Source: a virus
Virus record (IMG/VR): IMGVR_UViG_3300005098_000041
Span: 1-26,344 of that record
Length of the DNA: 26,344 nt
Reading direction: 5' to 3' (one strand)
In this document: in pieces, positions 1-7,272 of the stretch
Layout: the number at the start of each line of letters is the position of its first letter
Position numbering within the stretch: the first letter of the stretch is position 1
Notes under the pieces: model-generated
Databases searched by the model: none
What the model was told of the DNA's origin: nothing
The model's input: only the letters and a program-made list of their open reading frames with translations
Translations under genes and position numbers: made by a program

Positions 1-80
1 GGGGTGTGGTGTCGAGCGCCGAAATAACCAAGACCGCAGGACTCGGTAATCCACCGGTCACCGCCAACTGTAAGTATCCA

Positions 81-163
81 CGATTGCCGATACCATCGCC
101 GATACGATTGCCGATACCATCGCCGATACGATTGCCGATACCATCGCCGATACGATTGCCGAT
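81..163. repeat. 24-bp tandem repeat, about 3.5 copies
   Basis: A 24-base unit beginning CGATTGCCGATACC is repeated three times without change (81-104, 105-128, 129-152) and then for 11 more bases. Each unit holds two related half-units built around GCCGATA. It is immediately followed by a short dyad, CCGAT-GGC-ATCGG, at about 159-171. An open frame runs across it and would give an RLPIPSPI-type peptide, but that is a product of the repeat and I do not call it a gene. Function unknown; replication slippage is the likely origin. Confidence 0.9.
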
Positions 164-180
164 GGCATCGGATACATATA

Positions 181-210
181 TTGGTATTGGTATTGGTATT
201 GGTATTGGTA
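181..210. repeat. hexanucleotide repeat (TTGGTA)x5
   Basis: Five uninterrupted copies of TTGGTA lie about 17 bases after the 24-bp repeat array. Tracts like this change length by slippage. There is no gene immediately downstream that would make it an obvious phase-variable promoter spacer. Confidence 0.9.
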
Positions 211-796
211 TTGAAGAGAGAATTACGTGTAATGTGTAGAAGGTTGGCATAACCTAGGGTATGGGAGAGCGCGGGGCGCCACAAAAAGGGGATGCCGGGG
301 ATCGCGGGGATGGGATGCCGGCGGCGGTTGGAATCGGGGAGTGGATGCGAATGCTCAAGGGGAAATCACGCGGAAGCCGCCGGGGATCGGTCCGGTGCTG
401 GCTTGTGGCTCGGGGGATGGGGGGGGGATACTTTTTGCCCGACCCGACCCCCAATTCCCAACCTCGGGGTCTCAGAAAAATGGTGTCCTAAAAGGGCTTT
501 CGGCTTTCAGGGTGCAGTAGCGAAGAGGGGGTGTGTCGTTCACTGTGGGTTGCTGTGGGCTTGCTGAAGTCATCCCACGAGACTACTTCGCAGTAGCGCC
601 GCACGACCCACCTGACATATCGGCGTTGTGTTGGATCCGCGTGGTTGAAGGGTATTGGGACGGGAGGGTATGCCAGGGTGATGATCTCTTGCCTTCGGTA
701 CTCCCACTGGACGCCGCCTTCGCCGCGAGGTGCGGGGCTTGTTCGTCTGTGAGGTGTCGGCGGTTGATTGTGTGGTTGAGGTTGAGATTGAAATTC
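211..796. other. Apparently non-coding left region with a G-quadruplex motif
   Basis: I see no convincing gene here. The G-rich part holds a regular motif: G runs at 288-291, 297-300, 306-309 and 312-314 with loops of 5, 5 and 2 bases, which fits the standard G-quadruplex pattern. More G runs occur at 411-427. On the minus strand, the frame of the gene fragment at 797-967 stays open past its TGA down to a TAG at 488-490, but it lacks a good start codon and resembles nothing I recognise. This could be the end of the prophage or degraded sequence. Confidence 0.5.
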
Positions 797-967
797 TCAC
801 TTCGCGCCTCGCTCGCTGTAGGTGAAGATGGAGCTCGCGTATACGATGTCAGGTGACGGGTGTGCGTTGAGCCATATCACGTCACCCCGGTCCCTGTGGT
901 AGCGGGCAAGCTTCATCAGCGCGAGGTTCGGGTATTTGCCGTCCACTTGGATGAGGAGGATGTTCAT
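797..967 (-). pseudogene. Truncated radical-SAM-type phage protein (N-terminal fragment)
   Basis: A 56-codon leftward frame starts with MNILLIQVDG, continues with PNLALMKLARYH and ends shortly after VYASSIFTYSERGAK. This matches my memory of the N-terminal region of a phage-borne radical-SAM-like family (pattern: LIxVDG, PNLALMKIS-YHK, D-VYASKIFTF). Those proteins are several times longer and carry a CxxxCxxC cluster that is absent here. Its ATG overlaps the methyltransferase stop as ATGA, so it is placed as the third gene of a translationally coupled HNH-methyltransferase operon. The reading frame ends at a TGA (797-799) just where the family would continue, so I read it as a truncated remnant. 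A short functional protein is possible. The family call rests on recall, not a search. Confidence 0.5.
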
Positions 968-1713
968 GGCTGACCAAAAAGAGGGCTGACGCCACGCTCT
1001 ACGCGCTGGCGTGCCATCTGGCAGTAGTCAGCGTTGATGTCGATGCCGATGAAGCGGCGAGAGAGGCGGGCGGCGGCGACGCAAGTAGTGCCGCTGCCGC
1101 AGAAAGGGTCGAGGATGATGTCGTTGGGCGCAGTCCACCAGCGCACGAGGTCTGATAGCACGGAGAGCGGCTTCTGTGTCGGGTGCCTTGTGCGTTCTTT
1201 CCCTGCAACTACTGCCCGGGCGCCCCAGTCCTTGTGCTGTCCTTCCGTGTAATTGTAGGTGTTCTCTCCATCGGTGCGCTGCCAGATGCCGATGAGTTCC
1301 CAGCCGCTCATCCAGTTGACCTTCCGGGCTTGCGGCACGGGGTTGGTCTTGCAGTCGGCGTAGTAGTTGCGCAAGCGATAGCCGAGGGGATCGAGCATGC
1401 GCCGCAGCAGGTCAATGCGCTTCTTGTTGAAGTAGGAGATGAAACTGCCACCAGGCTTGAGTAGATGGTGGCATTGGCTTACCCAGTGATGGGTGAATTC
1501 CGCGTACTCGGCGTCATCTTTGAAGATGTCCCAGTCGCCGAAGTTGAGGACGATGTCCTTGGCTTCGAACTTCGTGCCGCGCCGCTTGATCACCGTGTTG
1601 CTGGATATGGCGTAGGGCGGGTCGGTGATGATGGCGTCAACGCAGGCGTCTGGGAAGGTGGGTAGGATTTCAAGGCAATCGCCGCAGAGAATTCGGTTGA
1701 TGGGCAAGTTCAT
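964..1713 (-). CDS. DNA N6-adenine (or N4-cytosine) methyltransferase
   Basis: This 249-residue protein transfers a methyl group from S-adenosylmethionine to an exocyclic amino group in DNA. The catalytic motif IV DPPY is at residues 31-34, in TDPPYAI. The SAM-binding motif I (FCGSG, preceded by ILDP) lies near residues 200-208, followed by GIDI. Motif IV before motif I is the beta-class order, and DPPY rather than SPPY favours adenine. The target-recognition region lies between. Its ATG overlaps the HNH gene stop by four bases (ATGA), so translation is probably coupled, and no good Shine-Dalgarno is seen. Phages use such orphan enzymes to evade host restriction or to mark packaged DNA. The recognition site cannot be read from sequence. 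Length and motifs look intact. Confidence 0.93.
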   Translation of the reverse strand: MNLPINRILCGDCLEILPTFPDACVDAIITDPPYAISSNTVIKRRGTKFEAKDIVLNFGDWDIFKDDAEYAEFTHHWVSQCHHLLKPGGSFISYFNKKRIDLLRRMLDPLGYRLRNYYADCKTNPVPQARKVNWMSGWELIGIWQRTDGENTYNYTEGQHKDWGARAVVAGKERTRHPTQKPLSVLSDLVRWWTAPNDIILDPFCGSGTTCVAAARLSRRFIGIDINADYCQMARQRVERGVSPLFGQP

Positions 1714-2168
1714 CGGGCCGTCCAGTGAAACAGTGGCTCGATTTCCGCTAGTGAAACGGGCGCGAGGGGCGGCGGGTCGGGTCTCCTGGGCTGACGGGCT
1801 AGACGGTTATCGACTGTCGTTTTCAGCACATGGCAGTCATGGCAGAGTAGCTGAAGGTTCGCAAGTGTCCAGTAGCGCAGCTCCCGGGGCGCCGATTGGA
1901 GCGGCACGATGTGGTCAATCTCGAACGGCTGTACGCAGCGGTTCCATTCTCCTCCATCCTTTCCGCAGATAGCGCAGCGATGCCCGTCGCGTTCTACCAG
2001 CGCTTCGTATTGAGCGTGCTGGAAGGTAATCAGACGGTATTCGTCCAGACAGGCTTCATGCCATAGGCGTCGCCGTGGCTCATTAACGGGCTTACCGCAC
2101 CAACGGCAGTAGCCTTTGCGCGGCGGATCGGTGAAGCTCTTAGGGAGCGGTGGATCGCGGTGGTTCAT
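1710..2168 (-). CDS. HNH endonuclease
   Basis: A 152-residue protein with an HNH nuclease core: CAIC at residues 65-68, the metal and catalytic segment EIDHIVPL at 83-90 (H86), an Asn in LANLQLLC (104), and the closing CHDCH at 109-113. The two Cys pairs probably bind a structural zinc. A further CRWC pair at 21-24 with C40 forms an extra N-terminal zinc-binding segment. AGGAGA sits seven bases before the ATG on the leftward strand. It is translated just ahead of the methyltransferase, suggesting a two-gene nuclease-methylase unit. It could be a restriction-like partner, a homing-type nuclease, or a packaging-associated HNH protein. The last is less favoured because the terminase is more than 3 kb away. 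Confidence 0.88.
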   Translation of the reverse strand: MNHRDPPLPKSFTDPPRKGYCRWCGKPVNEPRRRLWHEACLDEYRLITFQHAQYEALVERDGHRCAICGKDGGEWNRCVQPFEIDHIVPLQSAPRELRYWTLANLQLLCHDCHVLKTTVDNRLARQPRRPDPPPLAPVSLAEIEPLFHWTAR

Positions 2169-2188
2169 GCGGATTCTCCTGGTTGCTG

Positions 2189-2212
2189 GAGACTGGCGAA
2201 CGGGGCTACAAT
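2189..2212 (+). promoter_or_regulatory. Possible rightward promoter for the 2220 gene
   Basis: TACAAT at 2207-2212 is a good -10 hexamer. TTGCTG lies 18 bases upstream as a weak -35 (three of six consensus positions). The predicted start site, around 2219, falls at or next to the GTG start codon of the gene, which would give a leaderless message. Inferred from sequence alone. Confidence 0.35.
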
Positions 2213-2219
2213 ATGCGGC

Positions 2220-2783
2220 GTGCCAGAGTGGTTACAGGCAGTTCTGAGGTGGCTGGTGGGTGGAGCTGGCGTGGGCGTAACTGTCTGGTTGTTGAGCCTC
2301 GCACGCCAGGCTTGGGTCACGTACCAACAGGAATGGCGTGACTTCAGGGCGCACTTAGCGGAAGTATGGCTGGAGTACGTCCGCGTAATGGAGCAGGCGT
2401 ACGAGGGCAAGCGGATTCCGGAGATGAGGAGGACCGAGGCACTCCTGGCCGAAGAAGGCAGGCTGTCCAAGATGTCGAAATTAGAGCAGGACGCGGTGAG
2501 GAGCCTGTTCAATCGCTTTGAGAAATGGCGGCAAATGAGGATATGGGTAGGCGGGGGCAGGCGATTGAAACACTGGCAGGAATGGGAGCTGGCGGCTTCG
2601 GCGATGACGGAGTTGCTGGGAGCGATGCAAAGGCTCAAGATAACTGCTGTGAAGCCGATTCCCAGGGCCTCTAAGGCACACCTTTGGAGTCTGAGGCGGC
2701 ACTGGGGTCTTAGCCCGGCTACAGGACAAGCGCTGGATGTGATAAGAGAGCGGCTCGAGAAGCTGGGGCTGCTGCGGGAATGA
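2220..2783 (+). CDS. Unknown membrane-anchored protein
   Basis: I do not recognise this protein. From the GTG at 2220 it is 187 residues. One hydrophobic segment near the N-terminus (about residues 8-25, VLRWLVGGAGVGVTVWLL) is followed by a charged, mostly helical region rich in Glu, Arg and Trp, so a membrane anchor with a cytoplasmic body is likely. An upstream ATG at 2160 would add 20 residues but would overlap the start of the divergent HNH gene; the GTG fits better with the TACAAT box just upstream. No Shine-Dalgarno is visible. It is the only rightward gene inside the leftward block and converges tail to tail with MuF (gap of four bases), which marks it as a possible separate insertion. 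Superinfection exclusion would be a guess. Confidence 0.6.
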   Translation: MPEWLQAVLRWLVGGAGVGVTVWLLSLARQAWVTYQQEWRDFRAHLAEVWLEYVRVMEQAYEGKRIPEMRRTEALLAEEGRLSKMSKLEQDAVRSLFNRFEKWRQMRIWVGGGRRLKHWQEWELAASAMTELLGAMQRLKITAVKPIPRASKAHLWSLRRHWGLSPATGQALDVIRERLEKLGLLRE

Positions 2784-2787
2784 TCGT

Positions 2788-3771
2788 TCACGCATTCCGC
2801 TCCCAGAGGACGGATTTGAAGTAGCCGAAATTGTCGAGGATGCGGGCTTCGTCGGGTGCCTGCGTCCAGTAGTTTGCTGGGAGGATGCGGTTCGCTTGCA
2901 GGCGATCCCAGTCGCGGCGGTTGACCCAGACGAAGGTGGTGCGGCAGGAATAGTGAAAGGGAGGAGCGAAGCGACCGTTGACGATGTCTTCGCGGCTCAC
3001 ATAGCGACCGTAGAGAGGGCGGCAGATGTCGCTGGTGCGTTCGTCGAGCACTACCATGAGCTGACCGCCGGGAAGGAAGTCCGCCAGCGAGGGGTCGAGC
3101 CCATATTCGATTCTGCCGAAGTTGTAAGCGGTCATCACATTCGTGCGGTAGACGATCTCCTTATGCAGCTCCGGACTGAGGCGGCCGGGCACCCCGAACT
3201 GTAGGTCTTTCACCTGCTCCAGGAAGCCCTCGTATGTGAGTTCGCCCGCGAGTACACGCAAGAGCGCAGGTTTGACGATGCTGCGGATGGCTTGCTCGGC
3301 GAGATGGGCTACGGTGAGCGCATTGAGGGACTCCTGCCCGGAGAGGGCGTTGAACTGGTCACGGTTGACCGGCACCTTCGTAGCGAGGTAGGCGTAGGCG
3401 TCATCGTCATTGTCCCAAGTCAGCTCGTCGTCGGGGGGCTCGGAGTCAAAACGGATGAAGCTCGGCGGGAACGGAAGCCTGCGACGGTATTCGGACTCGC
3501 GCAGCTTCGCGCGCTGGTAGTCGGCTTCGCCGGCGAGTCCGTGAACATCGCAACTGAGGCGAAGCGAGTGAATGAACTTGCGGAACCCCGGCGTCTGGAA
3601 GCTGAGCGCATCGAGGGAGTGGAAGGCGGTGCCCGGGTCGAGGCGAGCGAGCTGTTCTGCCAGTGAGGCGTAGAGGCTGGCGTAGGGGACGGCGCCTTTA
3701 GCGAAGACTTCCGCCTCCAGCTTCGGAGCAATGGAGGCGACTTCGGGGGCGGTTTCGGGAATCGTCTGCAT
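2788..3771 (-). CDS. Phage head morphogenesis protein, Mu gpF / SPP1 gp7 type
   Basis: A 327-residue minor head protein of the MuF family, which sits at the portal vertex and is needed for head assembly or DNA delivery. The family's C-terminal signature is clear: the RTNVMTAYNFGR helix (209-220), then DERTSDICRPLYGR (243-256) and PPFHYSCRTTF (270-280), with conserved Asp, Cys and His positions. The N-terminal 200 residues are helical and less conserved. The leftward GAGGGG lies about nine bases before the ATG. It follows the portal gene, the usual order portal then MuF, but with an unusual 171-base spacer between them. There is no C-terminal toxin extension of the kind found in some MuF proteins. 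Confidence 0.9.
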   Translation of the reverse strand: MQTIPETAPEVASIAPKLEAEVFAKGAVPYASLYASLAEQLARLDPGTAFHSLDALSFQTPGFRKFIHSLRLSCDVHGLAGEADYQRAKLRESEYRRRLPFPPSFIRFDSEPPDDELTWDNDDDAYAYLATKVPVNRDQFNALSGQESLNALTVAHLAEQAIRSIVKPALLRVLAGELTYEGFLEQVKDLQFGVPGRLSPELHKEIVYRTNVMTAYNFGRIEYGLDPSLADFLPGGQLMVVLDERTSDICRPLYGRYVSREDIVNGRFAPPFHYSCRTTFVWVNRRDWDRLQANRILPANYWTQAPDEARILDNFGYFKSVLWERNA

Positions 3772-3800
3772 ATCAGAAGCCCCTCGCGATTGGAGTGCCA

Positions 3801-3880
3801 GGGAGGGGGGATGTGGGTCGTTCTGCGCTGGTAGCTCGTCCGGAGGGTTGAAGTCCGGTGTCCAAAGCAGTCCCCCTCCC
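3801..3880. other. Predicted structured spacer between portal and MuF genes
   Basis: The spacer 3772-3942 is the only long gap in an otherwise tightly packed operon. GGGAGGGGGG at 3801-3810 plus A at 3811 can pair with TCCCCCTCCC at 3871-3880 (one G bulged). Inside, CCGGA (3840-3844) pairs with TCCGG (3854-3858) around a nine-base loop, and CTGC (3823-3826) can pair with GCAG (3867-3870). In the leftward transcript this would be a closed, branched RNA about 80 bases long. No tRNA T-arm is present, and no small ORF with a ribosome site was found. It may attenuate transcription or tune MuF expression. Confidence 0.35.
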
Positions 3881-3942
3881 CGGCCGTATTCCTAGTCGGC
3901 GTTGTGCCGAATTGGAAGCGATGTTCTTGTATCTTCCGGCGG

Positions 3943-5271
3943 TCACGGCAGCGGCGGCTCCGTGAGTTCGGGTTGCTGTGCGCCGGGCTCGTCCTCGCCG
4001 GGGTTGCCCCAGATGCCGCTTATGCTGATGCCCCTCGTTGGGGCAATGAACATGTCGGCTTCGTCTTCGGGCGGGTTGAGGTGAAGGTCCTCAAACACCT
4101 GGCGCTTGGAGAGTGGATAGCCGAGGGACGCCATCTGCCGGAAGACTTCGAGGCGCGTGCGCATCTCGGAAGCGGCTTCGGTGCGGATGAAGAACTTCGG
4201 GTAGAGACGCGGCTCGGAGAAGTTGAGATCGACCGCCCAGTGGATGAGACGGTTCCAAGCCTGCATCTCCAGGCGCGAGTCCGATTCGAGGATGTCGCGC
4301 CGGATCATCTGGTGGATGTTGGCGGCGGCGTAGCTTCCGCCGCGTATCTCGGTCGTGAGGTTCTGCCCGAGGATGCCTTTGCTGACCTCCCGGTTGCAGG
4401 CTTCGATGAAGCCGTCGTAGCTGCCGGTGCCGCCGCGTCGGGCTTCTATGAGCTCGATGGCGAAGTCCTCGGGGATGAGAACGCCGGTCTCCTGCTGGTA
4501 GGCGCTGATGATGCTGTAGACATCGTCCTTCTCAGTGTCGCTAGCGTTCTTGGGATACTTACCCTGGATGGTGGGACTGCCGAACTTATCGAGATAGACC
4601 GCCCAGAAGCGGAAGCCAGTGCGCTTGAAGACGGAGTAGAAGTAGACGCGACGGAGGGCGGGGATGCCGTAGGGATTTTCCCAGCGCGTGTACGGCGTGA
4701 AAACGAGGAACTTCATTTCGGGAAGCGCGGCGCCTTCATAGTCGGCGGGGCTGCTCACGAGCCTGAGCTCGTTGTCCCAGGTGAACCGGAACTGGCGGTT
4801 GTGGCGTTGAAGCAGGCGGCGGGGAATAAGCCAGCCGTTCGCGTCGTCCCACTGGATTTCCAGCACGGAGACGCCGAAGGGGATGGCGTCAAGGAGGTTC
4901 AGGCGGTCCTGGAAGAATCCGCCCTCGATGAAATATTCGTGGCGACCGATCTCGCCAAGCCACCATTCGACCCAGGATGCAATCATCCCCGCCCTCTCGG
5001 AGTCGTCGGCGGGCTGGATAATCGTGGGCAGCGAAGTGACTCCGACCTTGCGGACGTCTACTACGCCGGCGAGGTGGGGGTCGAGGTCGAGGAGCTCCTC
5101 GTACAGACCCCAGGGGTAGGAATACTGCGCGTTCTTGGGCGTCTGGTTCTTGAGGATGACATCGTCGATGGTTCGGATTGTGCCGACGCGGGCGAGGAAG
5201 TTGTAGAAGTCCTTGCTGGCATCGGCTGTGACTCCGTAGAGCTGCCGGTTGGATTTCTCTTTCCTAGGCAT
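3943..5271 (-). CDS. Phage portal protein, Mu gp29 (DUF935) type
   Basis: A 442-residue portal protein, which forms the dodecameric ring through which DNA enters and leaves the head and docks the terminase and tail. It has typical gp29 features: the DPHLAGVVDVRK segment (64-75), LLDAIPFGVSVLEIQW (126-141), a following WLIPRRLLQRH region, and a C-terminal tail rich in Asp, Glu and Pro. The length is normal for the family. AGGAG lies nine bases before the ATG. The large-terminase stop codon directly abuts this ATG with no spacer, so the two are co-transcribed and probably translationally coupled. The stretch with GGSYAAANIHQ is also characteristic of DUF935 portals. Confidence 0.92.
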   Translation of the reverse strand: MPRKEKSNRQLYGVTADASKDFYNFLARVGTIRTIDDVILKNQTPKNAQYSYPWGLYEELLDLDPHLAGVVDVRKVGVTSLPTIIQPADDSERAGMIASWVEWWLGEIGRHEYFIEGGFFQDRLNLLDAIPFGVSVLEIQWDDANGWLIPRRLLQRHNRQFRFTWDNELRLVSSPADYEGAALPEMKFLVFTPYTRWENPYGIPALRRVYFYSVFKRTGFRFWAVYLDKFGSPTIQGKYPKNASDTEKDDVYSIISAYQQETGVLIPEDFAIELIEARRGGTGSYDGFIEACNREVSKGILGQNLTTEIRGGSYAAANIHQMIRRDILESDSRLEMQAWNRLIHWAVDLNFSEPRLYPKFFIRTEAASEMRTRLEVFRQMASLGYPLSKRQVFEDLHLNPPEDEADMFIAPTRGISISGIWGNPGEDEPGAQQPELTEPPLP

Positions 5272-6600
5272 TTAGAACACTCCTGCGACTTGGTATGCGT
5301 GGCGGCGTTCGCCGGTGGTTCGAACGCCCGTCGGGATGGCCGTGCCTGTGCTGCCGACGCCCCAGTAGGCGAGCAGCCGTGCGCTAACGGTGTCGTCGTG
5401 CTTGCCGCTGGGCGCAGTGCCGCTGAAAAGATTGGTGCGCGGATTCAGCATCAGCTCGAAGCTCTCCATCTCTTCGTTGGCGACGGGCTCGTCAATGAGC
5501 CTGATGCTGTGGTTGGCGACGAGCACGCGGAAGTGCTTGATGAGCATGGAGTTGAGCCGGGCACTCGCGACCACGTCGTCTATGTTGAGTTGGTACCTGG
5601 TGCGCAGCTGCTCGATCTCCGGGTCGCCGGGGCCGTTGGACTCCATGAGGACCGTGCCCGGGTACTGCTTGGCGATGTTGGCGAGGCGAGCCTCCTGGGT
5701 GGCGAAGTCGGGGTCCCGAAAGCGGTCAATGTAGACCTCGTCGAGCGTCTTTCGGTCAACTACCGAGATAACGCAGAAGTCTTTCTTGTGACCGAGGTCG
5801 AAGCCGATTGAGTAGGTGTGACCCGGTTCGGGGGGGAGCTGCTTTGAGCCGAGGCATTCCCGCCATCCGGGAAAGGCTTCCAGCATATCGCCGATGTACT
5901 CGGCGTATATCTCCTGCTGCACGAACTCTTCGGGCATATTAGAGACGCCGACGAGCTCGTCTATCTGCTCCTTAGTCAGGAGGGCGTTGTCGTAGGAGGT
6001 TCGATGGAAAATAGCCCAAGGACTGTCGGGGCTGCCCTGCTGGACTAGCTTGCCACGGTCGTCAAAGGACGCCCCGTGCGCCAGGGCGTGCATCTCAAGA
6101 CCGTGAAGCCAGTTGCGTCCTCGCGGGGTGCTGGTAAAGAGAGCGCGACTTCTCGGATTGTCGAGCAGCGTGGGAGCTAGGCATTCCTGCCAAGCGGTGG
6201 GACGCGCGCGAGCGCATTCGTCGAAGATCAGCAGATCGACGCCCTCCCCTACGAGCTGATCCTCGTTTTCAGCGGTTAGGAAATGGAGCTCGGACTGGTT
6301 CTGGAAGATGTAGAAGGGGGGGTCGTGGCGCTCTTTAGCGATGACTTGATTCCAGAGCCTGCGGTCCTTCAGAAACTTGCGGAACTTCTTGCGTCCAATG
6401 CGGCTGAGCCGATAGGACGGCGACACCCACCAGATGAGGCAGCCCGCGTGCTCATGGGCGTACTTCACGGCGATGCGGCAGGAGAACTCTGTCTTGCCGA
6501 AGCGGCGACCGCAACGGAGGATGATGAAACGCTTGCCCTGCTTGTACGCGGCGTAGACGGGAAGTTGACCCTGATGGAAGTCGAGAGAGACCGTTTGCAT
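5272..6600 (-). CDS. terL: Terminase large subunit (packaging ATPase and nuclease)
   Basis: A 442-residue packaging motor that threads DNA into the prohead and cuts it. The ATPase half has Walker A GRRFGKTE (31-38), an IWWVSPSYR strand (56-63), Walker B LLIFDECA (123-130) with catalytic Glu, and coupling motif FTSTPRG (155-161). The RNase-H-like nuclease half has GFDLGHKKD (D268), VLMESNG (E320) and GKHDDTVSA (D402/D403), the expected acidic triad. All key residues are present, so it should be active. It starts two bases after the small-subunit stop and abuts the portal start. Mu gp28-like by context. Confidence 0.96.
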   Translation of the reverse strand: MQTVSLDFHQGQLPVYAAYKQGKRFIILRCGRRFGKTEFSCRIAVKYAHEHAGCLIWWVSPSYRLSRIGRKKFRKFLKDRRLWNQVIAKERHDPPFYIFQNQSELHFLTAENEDQLVGEGVDLLIFDECARARPTAWQECLAPTLLDNPRSRALFTSTPRGRNWLHGLEMHALAHGASFDDRGKLVQQGSPDSPWAIFHRTSYDNALLTKEQIDELVGVSNMPEEFVQQEIYAEYIGDMLEAFPGWRECLGSKQLPPEPGHTYSIGFDLGHKKDFCVISVVDRKTLDEVYIDRFRDPDFATQEARLANIAKQYPGTVLMESNGPGDPEIEQLRTRYQLNIDDVVASARLNSMLIKHFRVLVANHSIRLIDEPVANEEMESFELMLNPRTNLFSGTAPSGKHDDTVSARLLAYWGVGSTGTAIPTGVRTTGERRHAYQVAGVF

Positions 6601-6602
6601 GG

Positions 6603-7058
6603 CTAGCTCTCAGCCTCGGGGACTGTGATCTGCCCTGGATGCACGGGAATGACCTGCGGAGCACCCGCTTCATCGGTGTCTTGGTCGAATTGCAGGCTCT
6701 TCTGGTTACTTGGCTCAAGCTGCGCCTGCAACGCTTTGGATATCTTCTCATGCTTGTCGATGGCTACGCCGAGCACGGTCGGGAGGATGTTTGCCGGTAT
6801 CTTGTCGATGTCGAGCTTCTCGATGATCCGCTCGGCAGCCTTCTGGATGATCTGGTCGAGTTGGTCGAGGACGCCGACGTCGATGTGCCATTGGAGCTCT
6901 TCCATCCAGTGCGAGTAACGCTGCGCCCAGCGGCGCAGGTTCGACTCGGCGATGCCGGTTTCCTCTGCGGTGCGCTTGTAGTTGCCATCCCGCAACCGTA
7001 GGTGCAGGAGTGCCTTGCGAATTTGCTCCTCCGTGTATTCCGAGCCGGTCCTGCTCAT
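6603..7058 (-). CDS. terS: Terminase small subunit candidate
   Basis: From the ATG at 7058 this is 151 residues. The open frame extends much further upstream, but that region has low-complexity composition and would run across the dyad element. The ATG at 7058 has TGAGGT about six bases ahead. The N-terminus is a helix-turn-helix, YTEEQIRKAL then NYKRTAEETGIAESNLRRW (residues 8-41), as in small terminases that recognise the packaging site. A long helical middle (50-115) suits oligomerisation, and an acidic and Pro-rich C-terminus could contact the large subunit. It lies directly upstream of terL with a two-base gap. Identification rests on this fold pattern and position; a helix-turn-helix regulator is the alternative. 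Confidence 0.82.
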   Translation of the reverse strand: MSRTGSEYTEEQIRKALLHLRLRDGNYKRTAEETGIAESNLRRWAQRYSHWMEELQWHIDVGVLDQLDQIIQKAAERIIEKLDIDKIPANILPTVLGVAIDKHEKISKALQAQLEPSNQKSLQFDQDTDEAGAPQVIPVHPGQITVPEAES

Positions 7059-7087
7059 CAACGACCTCAGTGGAGGCGGGCAGCCTC

Positions 7088-7181
7088 CTACTAGTAGGTG
7101 CGTGGGACGGGAGATTCGGGCTGTTTTGGCTGATTTCAGCCAAAACGGACGGCAGGCGGCGGTTCGTGCACCTACTAGTAG
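7088..7181. promoter_or_regulatory. 94-bp nested symmetric dyad in divergent intergenic region
   Basis: Left arm CTACTAGTAGGTGC (7088-7101) is repeated inverted at 7168-7181. Between them GTTTTGGCTGA (7123-7133) and TCAGCCAAAAC (7136-7146) form a perfect 11-bp dyad around TT. The outer and inner dyads share the same axis, 7134.5, with 21-base intervals on each side that are not conserved. CTACTAGTAG is itself palindromic, and its two copies are centred 84 bp apart, eight helical turns at 10.5 bp per turn. The element sits 30 bases upstream of the small-terminase start and about 90 before the protease start. It could be the terminase binding and cutting site or a looped operator controlling both head operons. 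No clear sigma70 promoter is visible nearby. Confidence 0.75.
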
Positions 7182-7272
7182 ATGCGAGCGCGGAGCCGCC
7201 AAGTGGAACTTGTCAGTTTCATTGCCATCTCGGCTGTGCGCTCGTTCAGCTTGCGGCAGGAGAGATTCGGCA

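Noticed and set aside
81-163. CRISPR array
   Set aside because: The units are directly adjacent with no unique spacers; it is a plain tandem repeat.
488-796. A second gene or stop-codon read-through after the radical-SAM-like fragment
   Set aside because: The frame is open but has no good start, no ribosome site and no recognised motif; TGA is used as a normal stop in other genes here.
2218-2300. tRNA-like start TGCCAGAGTGGTTA
   Set aside because: It resembles the 5' part of Ser or Leu tRNAs, but no T-arm GGTTCGA or matching acceptor strand follows, and it lies in a coding frame.
3801-3880. tRNA-Sec-like loop GGACTTCAA on the minus strand
   Set aside because: The stem closes a nine-base loop, and there is no T-arm, D-arm or CCA-type acceptor; kept only as a structured spacer.
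3904-5811. A 635-codon rightward open frame
   Set aside because: It lies antisense to the portal and large terminase genes, which have clear motifs; long shadow frames are common in GC-rich coding DNA.
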